NCBI RefSeq assembly: GCF_000826645.1
Contig: NZ_JXJP01000003.1
Span: forward strand, 310,001-374,000
From: Psychroserpens mesophilus
Lineage (GTDB): Bacteria; Bacteroidota; Bacteroidia; Flavobacteriales; Flavobacteriaceae
Direction of reading: 5' to 3'
DNA length: 64,000 nucleotides
Shown: positions 43,841 to 52,364 of the stretch, one piece after another
Layout of the letters: each line of letters begins with the position of its first letter
Numbering within the stretch: position 1 is the stretch's first letter
Translations under genes and position numbers: made by a program
Notes under the pieces: model-generated
What the model saw: only the letters and a program-made list of their open reading frames with translations
What the model was told of the DNA's origin: nothing
Databases searched by the model: none

Positions 43841-45799
43841 CTATTCTAATATTTTTAAGTCATCAAAATAATACGTGCTTCCATCTCCAGGTGTGCCAGG
43901 TATAAACTCAAAAAAGACTACGACTCTAACAAAACTTGCTGATGTATTTAAATCACTAAAATCCCATTCCAATTCCTCCCATTCATTCATGGTAGTTGTA
44001 TTAGAATCTAATTCTATTCCAACTGTATTTCCAGCATTCTCAAATCTGACTTTTATAGGTATACCCGATTTTGGTGACCAAACTTTCATTCTAAATTTTT
44101 GGGAAGTCGAAAAATCCACCTGAGCATCTAACTCTAAAGCTGTACCTGCAAAAAATTGTGCTCCAACAGTTTTTGTAGACCTCATAACAGTAGCAGTCGG
44201 ATTGATGCCACTTTGATCTGGATTAGACTCAACAGCTGTATCAGCACCTTCAAATCCAACAAAATTATAGGTTAAACTTGACTCAAAACCAATTGGTAAT
44301 TCTACTTGCGTAGCAGCGGAGTCATCAACATTTGGAGAAGGATCAACAACTTCTTTATAATAGTAGATATTATCCACATAAATATTCGAGATAGTTGAAT
44401 CTGATATAAAGAACAAAAGCCCTAAAGCATCTCTAGTTGATAGTCCTGAAAATTCTCCTAAGGGAATATCAAAACTTCTCCATTCATTTTGTGCCAATTC
44501 GGTACCTGGAATTGTTCTAGATCCAGAGATTTCGTTACTCGTTTGAACCCCATTAAGAAGTTGTAATCGTATAAAATCTCCTGAATCAATAGCTTCTTGC
44601 ACATTAATATCAACATGTAAGTGCGTCATTTGAGTAGCATCAATTGGTTGCACATTTAAAAATGTTCCAATACCAACAAAATTTAAATTGGTATAATTAA
44701 TCACTTCACCACCACCAACATTTGTTGGAGGTGCACCTCCTTGAGTCGTTTGACCATCACCATTAAAGAAACCGTTATAATAATCAACAGGCACGTTGGT
44801 ATAAGCATCACTAAATAGTGAGATAACGTTTTCAGGAGATTGTGTTGGAACCGGAGCTTCTGTAAAAGGTCCTAAAGACACTAAGCTCAATGACCCTTCT
44901 GCTACGACGCCATCTAACGTGGCAGTAATAACTGTTGGAATAAACTCTCCGGTATCTGGATCTGTTGCACTCGGTCCCACAACAGTGACCACACCTAAGT
45001 CATTAACTGTTGCGACACTAGTATTTGAAGATGTAAACTGAAAATAGCCAGGCGCAGCGGCAACAACTTGGTCTAAACCAGAAGCTAAGTTAAATGTTTG
45101 AGTTAAACCGCCAATGGGTAATACAGATCCGTTAAATGTCTCTAAAAACTGATCTTGTCCATTTAAAATCTTAGGTCTTGGCTGAGCAACAGTTCCCAAT
45201 TTTTCAAATTTCATTTCGTCAAACCAAACTGTGTAACCAGAGCCACCTGTGTTTTGCGTTCCAGTTGAATACCAAAACACACCTCTCTCTTCTGATAACA
45301 ATGAGGCGTCAGGTATAGGAATTGTATATTTTGTCCAATTCGTACCGATACTTAAATTACTTGCCGTAACCTGGTATTTATTCTCTAAGAAATCTAACCC
45401 AAATCCAACTTCTCCCAAATTAACACCTTGAGACGCTTTAGCATAAAAAGTTAAAGCATCATATCCTGATAAATCTCTTCCTGCACCATCAACTCTTAAG
45501 ATTGCTCCAGCATAGTTTCCATTCGGGTTATCGGCGTTTGGCACATCTACACGATATGAAGCTGAACTTTCAAAACCTTCCTCATCATCTACAGAAAAGG
45601 CATCTAATTTAGAATCGGCAAAAGGCAAATAAAAATCTGTTCCCATTGCGACAAAATTATCTGTAAAAATATCACCAATTGTAGAGAATGTAGCTGGAAC
45701 AGCATCATCTGATAAATCTCGTTCACATCCTACTAAAGCCAGCATAATAAAGCTTAACAGAAATAAGACTTTTGAATTATAAATTTTTATATTTTTCAT
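43841..45799 (-). CDS. Surface glycan-binding lipoprotein with CBM-like domains
   Basis: This is a 652-residue lipoprotein (lipobox LALVGC). It has at least three beta-rich domains: residues 50-200 (DLSGYDALTFYAKASQGVNL), an Ig/BIG2-like segment at 215-310 (YFQFTSSNTSVATVNDLGVV), a second CBM-like domain with Tyr/Trp-rich loops at 330-490, and a third at 500-652 (GINPTATVMRSTKTVGAQFF). The third resembles the first domain of the T9SS protein at 32183. There is no catalytic signature. In canonical loci this place is held by SusD/SusE-type binding proteins; here it probably captures laminarin for the enzymes. Confidence 0.72.
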   Translation of the reverse strand: MKNIKIYNSKVLFLLSFIMLALVGCERDLSDDAVPATFSTIGDIFTDNFVAMGTDFYLPFADSKLDAFSVDDEEGFESSASYRVDVPNADNPNGNYAGAILRVDGAGRDLSGYDALTFYAKASQGVNLGEVGFGLDFLENKYQVTASNLSIGTNWTKYTIPIPDASLLSEERGVFWYSTGTQNTGGSGYTVWFDEMKFEKLGTVAQPRPKILNGQDQFLETFNGSVLPIGGLTQTFNLASGLDQVVAAAPGYFQFTSSNTSVATVNDLGVVTVVGPSATDPDTGEFIPTVITATLDGVVAEGSLSLVSLGPFTEAPVPTQSPENVISLFSDAYTNVPVDYYNGFFNGDGQTTQGGAPPTNVGGGEVINYTNLNFVGIGTFLNVQPIDATQMTHLHVDINVQEAIDSGDFIRLQLLNGVQTSNEISGSRTIPGTELAQNEWRSFDIPLGEFSGLSTRDALGLLFFISDSTISNIYVDNIYYYKEVVDPSPNVDDSAATQVELPIGFESSLTYNFVGFEGADTAVESNPDQSGINPTATVMRSTKTVGAQFFAGTALELDAQVDFSTSQKFRMKVWSPKSGIPIKVRFENAGNTVGIELDSNTTTMNEWEELEWDFSDLNTSASFVRVVVFFEFIPGTPGDGSTYYFDDLKILE

Positions 45800-45810
45800 T
45801 TTTCTGATTT

Positions 45811-48800
45811 TTATTTTCCAATATTAATATGTACATATGTTCTTATTTCCCATTCAGAGCCATTAGGAAATCCTACAGGACTTAGAGGTGGTACTCCAAA
45901 TTCTGGAGCTTGTAATGGAGAATATCTCGGTGAGAATTCATTTAATGATCTCCAAGTTCCTCTAATTCCAATTTGAGTGTTTGGCAAAATAAACCAATCT
46001 GGTTTTCCTAATGATGTAGACACATCTAGCATGATTTGCATTGGAAACGTAAGGTTGAAATCTCTGTGATAATCGAAAGGTCCCCAATCATTAATTTTTT
46101 GTGTATACTGAAATTTCCATTTCTTATAAATCATTCTAATGTCGCCACCAAAACGTTTGATCAATCGATCACTATCGCCATTACCTTGGCCATTGCCGTA
46201 ATAGAAATTTCCAATAATGCCTAATTCTGGGGATACTTTTGAAACCATTCTTGAATGAACCTCCCATAAATCCTCAGCAGGTGCTGAAGTTGGAAAGGCA
46301 AAAAATGTACGATCGGCCTGAAAACCAATATGAGCATCCATTGCTGTTGAAAGATGGCGATATACAAACCCCAAATTCATTGCAAATTTTGCATCTTCAG
46401 ATCTATCATTATCCCATTCATACATCCATGTACCTGGAGTAGGATCAAATGTTAATAACAGTTCTCCTGCTGTTGTTTTTCGATTACCGTTTCTAACAGC
46501 AAAGGGATCATCAATCACATTCCTCAATCTTCCTGGTGCTGCTACACCATTTGGCATTGGATCCACAAGAGGCATTTGCCACATAAAGTTTGGTGCTATT
46601 TGAAAATCACCAATGGAATAAGTTAATCCAGTTAAAAAGTTTGATTGATTTCCACTTCCAGAATCTTTTAATCTCCAACCTGTGAATGTCTGGGTAGCAT
46701 CAGCTCCTCCTCCTGCTACAAGGCCCATAATTGCGCCTTGAGCATACCAGTTAACTTTTCCTTCTTGATAAGTTATTTTTGCTTTTCCTCCCCAATTATC
46801 TTTTCCTTGAATCTTATCAACAAAAACTTGTCCGTCCTTAAAATCTTGATATGAGCTACCATTTAATGGACTTCCTCCCCAAATACCACCTAACATTACT
46901 CCAAACTTACCAAAATCTCTTTCTACAACAAGTGTTGCTCTTTCTGTAGGCCATGCTGGAATAATACCACTTCTAACCTGGTTTTGATTCAGAATACGTT
47001 GACCATTTTCATCAAATTCTAATTCAGTTTGCACATCTCTATGGTAGATTCCTGTAACTTGATAATTCCCTAATTCTTTTCTGTATTTAAAAAGCATGGT
47101 TGGGTTAGCTCCCCACCAAAGTTGTGGTCCAAATGCAGCTTTTAAACCATCTAATGAACCTTTACCGTCAAACTCCATTCCTAAAATTTCACCACCATAG
47201 ATATCTAAGTTAGGACCATAATTTGCTTCTGGATATAACCCAAAAAAATCACCTTCATATTGCCAGTGATAGTGACCAGTTCTGTAAAAACCTCTAACGT
47301 CAAAGTCTTTACCATTCCATTCAAATTCGGCATTGTAAACATTTACTCTGTTAATATCACTCTCAATCACTTGTTGGTTATTGTTATCCAGTGACGTTAC
47401 TGGTCGTGCTCTATTTTCATAAAAAATCTCATCGATTGGATTTTCAGCAACTTTACCAATAATATTAAAGTTTACATTGGCTCTCATGTTAGGCGCAGGA
47501 TTACCTTCAACGCCAACAAAATAAGATTGCATATGATCAAATCCTAATTGATTCGGGTAAGCACTCGAATCCGGATCAGCCGTTTCAGGAGTTGTGATTA
47601 GTGAACCTCCTGTATTGAAGGTTGTGAATTCTGCACGTAGTTGACTAAGTCTGATTTTTTCATTTCCTCCCATTGCGGCTTTATCACCTCTAGCTCTTAA
47701 AACACCATCCATTAAATTAATATTTGAGAAGTAATTGTTAACAAAGTCTAAGGTGACCCCTTCATCATATGGGTTTAAACCATGTGCTTCTTTTAATGAA
47801 TAATATGCTGCCCTTGGATACAATGTGTACAGTCCTCTTGCATTGTTTGGTCCCTTAGCACAGATACCAAACCACTCTTCATTCATATTATTACTTCCAT
47901 TTTCAGTATCTAAATAATAACCTCCATTAGACCAAGAAGCGCCATTATCATGAATATCTAAGTTTTTGGTTTGACCTAACTTCCACCAACCATCACTAAA
48001 CTGAAAAGTAAAACCTCCAATTGAATTTCCAGATTTACCTAATCCAGCAGCATTTTGGTATATTTCTTTCCAATTTTCAACCATAAAAAATGCTTGCATC
48101 TTTTGGTCTTCTTGGTTTGATAGTGCATTAAAAGCATCAGCTCCAAACTCTGTAAACATAATAGGTTTGTCAAGTTCATTTTTCACACGTTCAAACGCGT
48201 CACCGAATGACTTGCCTCGGTACATATTAGTTCCATAAATGTCTACATCTTTACATTCTTCAGCAATGATCTCTGCGAATAATAAATCACCATTACAAAT
48301 TGCAACTGGATGTGATGAATCAATAGATTTCATTTTCACAGCGGCATCATTCATAAGTTTATACATAGGACGTCCTCGCTTTTCACCAACTTCCCGTTTT
48401 TTATCTTCTTCATCAGGAAAATCTTCAGTTTCTGCTCCAGCCCAAAAGAGTCCATAATTATTTTCATTACCTAATAAGAACAGTAACAATCCTGGAGTGT
48501 CTTTATAAGTTTCAGCCATCTCAGTTATTTCTCCCATCAACAATTCTTTAGTTGCAGGATCTCTATAATCTGTTACTGGCGTCCATACACCATTTATGGT
48601 CAGACCATAACGACCAAAAGAATTATTAAGCATTGTATATATGCCGTAATTCTCATAGATGTATTGAATCCAACGTGGTTGAATACCAACGTAAACTCGA
48701 ATTGCGTTAACACCCATGTTTTTAAGCAAACTCATTTCGTCATCAAGAGCCGCTTTAATTATATCATCTGGTTGATCCCATAAACTGTATGAGTAATTTG

Positions 48801-48966
48801 TGCCAATAGGAACATAATCCCAATTCATTCCATTAATCATGAAATCCTCACCATTTACAACAAGTTTCATCCCATCAGTGTCCTTGTGGACTGAAACTTT
48901 CGCTGCCTGAGAATAAATTGAAGTTGTAATTAACAGAAGAATTAATCTTAAAATAGTTCTCTTCAT
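45811..48966 (-). CDS. Clan GH-A glycoside hydrolase fused to an outer-membrane beta-barrel
   Basis: This is a 1051-residue exported protein (signal peptide ending TSIYSQ). Residues 30-400 form a GH2_C/GH5-like TIM barrel with acid/base Glu168 in LLGNENNYGLF and nucleophile Glu273 in IMFTEFGADAF. From about residue 420 to the end, the sequence consists of alternating aromatic/polar strands (FLTGLTYSIGDFQIAPNFMW, WKFQYTQKINDWGPFDY, NTQIGIRGTWRSLNEF) of an outer-membrane barrel ending YVHINIGK. Such a catalytic-barrel fusion is unusual. It heads the operon with the glycan-binding lipoprotein and GH16. The barrel could be a porin for the oligosaccharides released by the attached enzyme. No SusC/SusD is nearby. 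Confidence 0.7.
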   Translation of the reverse strand: MKRTILRLILLLITTSIYSQAAKVSVHKDTDGMKLVVNGEDFMINGMNWDYVPIGTNYSYSLWDQPDDIIKAALDDEMSLLKNMGVNAIRVYVGIQPRWIQYIYENYGIYTMLNNSFGRYGLTINGVWTPVTDYRDPATKELLMGEITEMAETYKDTPGLLLFLLGNENNYGLFWAGAETEDFPDEEDKKREVGEKRGRPMYKLMNDAAVKMKSIDSSHPVAICNGDLLFAEIIAEECKDVDIYGTNMYRGKSFGDAFERVKNELDKPIMFTEFGADAFNALSNQEDQKMQAFFMVENWKEIYQNAAGLGKSGNSIGGFTFQFSDGWWKLGQTKNLDIHDNGASWSNGGYYLDTENGSNNMNEEWFGICAKGPNNARGLYTLYPRAAYYSLKEAHGLNPYDEGVTLDFVNNYFSNINLMDGVLRARGDKAAMGGNEKIRLSQLRAEFTTFNTGGSLITTPETADPDSSAYPNQLGFDHMQSYFVGVEGNPAPNMRANVNFNIIGKVAENPIDEIFYENRARPVTSLDNNNQQVIESDINRVNVYNAEFEWNGKDFDVRGFYRTGHYHWQYEGDFFGLYPEANYGPNLDIYGGEILGMEFDGKGSLDGLKAAFGPQLWWGANPTMLFKYRKELGNYQVTGIYHRDVQTELEFDENGQRILNQNQVRSGIIPAWPTERATLVVERDFGKFGVMLGGIWGGSPLNGSSYQDFKDGQVFVDKIQGKDNWGGKAKITYQEGKVNWYAQGAIMGLVAGGGADATQTFTGWRLKDSGSGNQSNFLTGLTYSIGDFQIAPNFMWQMPLVDPMPNGVAAPGRLRNVIDDPFAVRNGNRKTTAGELLLTFDPTPGTWMYEWDNDRSEDAKFAMNLGFVYRHLSTAMDAHIGFQADRTFFAFPTSAPAEDLWEVHSRMVSKVSPELGIIGNFYYGNGQGNGDSDRLIKRFGGDIRMIYKKWKFQYTQKINDWGPFDYHRDFNLTFPMQIMLDVSTSLGKPDWFILPNTQIGIRGTWRSLNEFSPRYSPLQAPEFGVPPLSPVGFPNGSEWEIRTYVHINIGK

Positions 48967-49126
48967 TGTATTGTTTTTTTAGTTGATTAATAGATTTTAT
49001 CCAATTGTAAATCTAATTATTTGGTCATGTGCAGATTTGAAATAGTTCTCTTGGACAAGACAAGAATTGAATTCAAGTTACACAAACCTAAATTTAAAGC
49101 TAAGAGTTATTAAATCAATAAAAAAG

Positions 49127-49146
49127 ACCTAAACAAAAAACATACA
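49127..49146 (-). promoter_or_regulatory. Shared 20-bp upstream element, copy 2
   Basis: It is identical over 20 bp to 33804-33823. Its centre lies 47.5 nt upstream of the 3' end of a TAAATTTA -7-like octamer on the minus strand (49096-49089), almost the same arrangement as copy 1, and serves the operon beginning at 48966. Confidence 0.55.
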
Positions 49147-49231
49147 TCATAAAAAAACAACGTTTTTTTTATTAAATCTTTAAATTTTCATATTAAATAC
49201 TTAGCAGGTAAGCTAATCGCAAGTGACCAAC

Positions 49232-49243
49232 TACAACGTTGTA
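49232..49243. promoter_or_regulatory. 12-bp perfect palindrome, LacI-operator-like
   Basis: TACAACGTTGTA has the central CG and even symmetry common in LacI-family operators. It lies about 265 bp upstream of the operon start at 48966. Confidence 0.3.
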
Positions 49244-49304
49244 AACTCTAAAATAAGTGTTTTGTATAGGTAATGTATAGTAAAGAATGTGCTATGTATA
49301 GCCT

Positions 49305-52109
49305 CTATATTTCTAAAATATAATTTGTTAAGCTGGATTCGTGTGGTAAATCCATTTTTTTTCTGAGTCTGTATCGTTTTACTTCAACACTTCTCGGTGA
49401 GATGTTAAGTAGAGGAGCTATTTCTTTTGAAGATAGATTCAGTCTTAAATATGCACATAATTTAAGATCATTTGGTGTTAAATTTGGATGTTTCGATTTT
49501 ACTTTCTTTAAAAAGTCTTTATCTGCATTATTGAATGCTTCTTGAAAAAATTTCCAATCATCTGTATTATTGAGATTTTTATCAATGATCTTAATTACTG
49601 GCTTTAACTGAGTGTCTTCAGCTTCATTTGCTTTTTTAAGTTCGTCTTTAATACTATTTAAAAATTCGTTTTTCTTTATCAAACTCATTGTAGATATAGC
49701 TAATTCTCTATTTTTATTCTCAATATCCTGTTTTAGCTTTTCGTTATTTAACTGCATTAATTGTTGTTCATTCTCAAGTTGTTTCAACTCCAAATCACGT
49801 TTATTTTTTAATACTAATTCTTTCTTTTGTTTCTTGTAGTAAGCCTTGTAAACATTGTGAATCACCACAGATAAGAGAATTAATCCAATGGTATAAAATA
49901 ACAACATGACATTAGTGATATACCAAGGTTTTTTTATAATGAACGAATAACTGGATATACTCTTAGAGGTCATACCACCTACTCTTACATTAACATTGAA
50001 TGTATAATTGCCATGTGGCAGATTTTTAAACAGTACTGATGCTTCATCAGACCACTCACTCCATTGATCGTATAAACCTTCTAATTGATAAGTGTATTCC
50101 GGTTTATTTAACTTATAGTATGCCGGAACACTAAATGTAAATTCTATATTATTAAATGCGTTTCCAAATTCTTCAGCCTTTGATAAATTAATTGATTTCT
50201 TTTCAGAATTTAAATCATAGTTCTTAATAGAATTAATATAAACATCAAAAACTTTATCATGCACCTTATCTAAGTCTATTATAATATATCCTACAGATGT
50301 TCCTACCAAATATTTTTCATCTTGAATGCTCAGAATATTTTCATACCCAATCATCATTTTAGCTATTTTATGTGGTAGTGAAATGCTACTAATTTTCTTA
50401 GTATTACTCAATTGCCCTTGGGATACATAACTTAAATTATTTTCAGAAATACCCCAAAGTCTGTTGTGTTTCTTATCTAGTATTAATTTACCAGATATGT
50501 AAGATTCTTTATCATAGAGCAAGCTCAATATGGAATCCCTTTTAAACCTATTGTCGAATTTATCATATTTAAAGACACCATCTTTATAGGCATAGAGAAT
50601 ATCATTTTCGTATTTGACTAATGAAGAATTTAGACCTTTTTGAATGGTTTTATCATTACTCACTTTTACAACTTCGGTTAAATCATCATTTAGCTTTAAT
50701 TTGTAAACGCCCTTATATTCATGATTGACAAATAATTCTGTATCATTCAAGAAATCAAAATATTTTGAAGAAATATCAAATCCTTTAACCTTATGTTTAA
50801 ATTGCCATGTATCATTTTGTTTCTCTAATACATTTAACCCATTGTAATTTCCTTGAACTAGTAAGTTTCTAATTGGTTTGATTGTCCAAGTACCTGGTGT
50901 ATTTGCTATTAATGTTGCTTTACCATTACGGACTTGAAAAGTACCATCATCATGCCCACAAAATAAAGTACCTTCATGAATGACTAAACACCAAACCTGA
51001 CCTTTTGTACCTTCAATGAATTTGAAATCCTGAATGGAATCATACGGTTTATAAAATAACCCTTGATTTGTGCCGAGATATAAAATATTGTCATGAATTG
51101 CTGACGTGTAAATGGTGCCTAAAGTTCCTTTCGCATCATCGAAAAACTTAAACGGTGAATTTGTGTTTATGCAGTTGATTCCATTGTCTAAACCTAGCCA
51201 AATATTACGATCAATATCTTCAAAAATAGATAACACAGTATTGTTGCTAATTCCTTTAGATTTGTTGATAGTATAATCTATTTCTCCATTTTCTTTTAGA
51301 AAAACAATACCATTGGAAATAGTCCCTAATGCTAATCGATTATCTCTAAGTTTCAGACTGTAGTACACACTTATAGTTGATAAATATTCTTTTGCAGGAG
51401 TATTCCACGGTGTCAGTTCGTTATTGTTCAATACAAAAAAACCTTTTTTTTGTGTTTGAATTAAAAACAAATTATTGTGATCAAAAATATTTACAACGGT
51501 ATTTTCTTTAAGTATGTTGCTGTTGTTGACGAGTTGACCTGTTCCATTTTCAATTTTATAAATCCCGTCGTTAAGTTTTTGAAAATAGATAGCATTTTCG
51601 ACTTTAATCATTTTGGTTAATCGTGTCTTAGAATCAATGATTCGGAAGGATTTGTCGATTTTATTGAAGCTATATATCCTATTTAAGGACTGAAATAATA
51701 TCCAGTCATCTAGGGCTATAATATTCCAAAACTGTTCATCTTCAATCAAATCGTCTTGTATGGACTTTGATAAAGATGTGTAAGTCAAATGTCCGTATTC
51801 ATCATGCTCCCAGAAACCAAACTCCATGTAACAACCTGTATAAATTTGATTATCAATAACATTTACAGATCTTATAATTGTATTGTTTGGAGAAGGATAC
51901 AATTGCCAGCGAGCTCCATTGTATTCTAATAATCCATTATTATTAGCAACATAAATAAACTTATTAGCGCTTTGAGATATCGACCAATTTTGGTTTTCAG
52001 CATCGTAAGCCGAATTTGAGAATACTTCAATAGGAGGTATTTCTTGAGCTGTTGCCATATTTATGACTACACAAAAAAGAAGACCACAAATGTGCTTGAA
52101 TAGTTTCAT
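49305..52109 (-). CDS. SusR/HTCS-like sensor regulator (propeller + Y_Y_Y + TM + LuxR-type HTH)
   Basis: From the ATG at 52109 this is a 934-residue membrane regulator (an upstream ATG at 52133 adds eight residues before the signal peptide). A periplasmic two-component-type propeller (FEDIDRNIWLGLDNGINCIN and similar blades) is followed by a Y_Y_Y domain (YTYQLEGLYDQWSEWSDEAS, LPHGNYTFNVNVRV), a membrane helix (VMLLFYTIGLILLSVVIH), a charged coiled coil and a C-terminal HTH (LNLSSKEIAPLLNISPRSVE, VKRYRLRKKMDL). There is no kinase or receiver domain. It probably senses a glucan oligosaccharide in the periplasm and activates the glucan operons. A TTTGTATAGG repeat occurs on both sides of the gene. 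Confidence 0.85.
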   Translation of the reverse strand: MKLFKHICGLLFCVVINMATAQEIPPIEVFSNSAYDAENQNWSISQSANKFIYVANNNGLLEYNGARWQLYPSPNNTIIRSVNVIDNQIYTGCYMEFGFWEHDEYGHLTYTSLSKSIQDDLIEDEQFWNIIALDDWILFQSLNRIYSFNKIDKSFRIIDSKTRLTKMIKVENAIYFQKLNDGIYKIENGTGQLVNNSNILKENTVVNIFDHNNLFLIQTQKKGFFVLNNNELTPWNTPAKEYLSTISVYYSLKLRDNRLALGTISNGIVFLKENGEIDYTINKSKGISNNTVLSIFEDIDRNIWLGLDNGINCINTNSPFKFFDDAKGTLGTIYTSAIHDNILYLGTNQGLFYKPYDSIQDFKFIEGTKGQVWCLVIHEGTLFCGHDDGTFQVRNGKATLIANTPGTWTIKPIRNLLVQGNYNGLNVLEKQNDTWQFKHKVKGFDISSKYFDFLNDTELFVNHEYKGVYKLKLNDDLTEVVKVSNDKTIQKGLNSSLVKYENDILYAYKDGVFKYDKFDNRFKRDSILSLLYDKESYISGKLILDKKHNRLWGISENNLSYVSQGQLSNTKKISSISLPHKIAKMMIGYENILSIQDEKYLVGTSVGYIIIDLDKVHDKVFDVYINSIKNYDLNSEKKSINLSKAEEFGNAFNNIEFTFSVPAYYKLNKPEYTYQLEGLYDQWSEWSDEASVLFKNLPHGNYTFNVNVRVGGMTSKSISSYSFIIKKPWYITNVMLLFYTIGLILLSVVIHNVYKAYYKKQKKELVLKNKRDLELKQLENEQQLMQLNNEKLKQDIENKNRELAISTMSLIKKNEFLNSIKDELKKANEAEDTQLKPVIKIIDKNLNNTDDWKFFQEAFNNADKDFLKKVKSKHPNLTPNDLKLCAYLRLNLSSKEIAPLLNISPRSVEVKRYRLRKKMDLPHESSLTNYILEI

Positions 52110-52149
52110 AAGTCGACTGTCATTATTAATCAATAGCCAATATACGCAA

Positions 52150-52190
52150 TTTGTATAGGAAAAATAAATGTAGCCTTTGAACTATACAAA
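52150..52190. promoter_or_regulatory. Inverted repeat upstream of the SusR-like regulator
   Basis: TTTGTATAG (52150-52158) and CTATACAAA (52182-52190) are perfect 9-bp arms around 23 bp. The decamer TTTGTATAGG recurs at 49261-49270, beyond the other end of the gene. It is a candidate autoregulatory site. Confidence 0.4.
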
Positions 52191-52364
52191 ATTAAATAAC
52201 AGCCATACATAAATACTAAACACATTGGATTTTTAAACAACCCAAACCAAAATGATCACAAATAAAATGTACTAAAACTTAGTGATTTCTTCTTAGATCA
52301 TGATTGCAAATCGCAAATGACTTGTCGACTTTTTGAATTTTTAAACTCTCTATTGATCAATTAG

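Larger units (their letters stand above)
48967..49304. other. Regulatory interval between glucan operon and its regulator gene
   Basis: This 338-bp stretch has no convincing ORF. It contains the second copy of the 20-bp shared element (49127-49146), a perfect TAGGTTTG -7 octamer and overlapping TAAATTTA (49083-49096), a 12-bp perfect palindrome (49232-49243), a TTAGC/GCTAA inverted repeat (49201-49216) and TTTGTATAGG (49261-49270). Confidence 0.5.
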
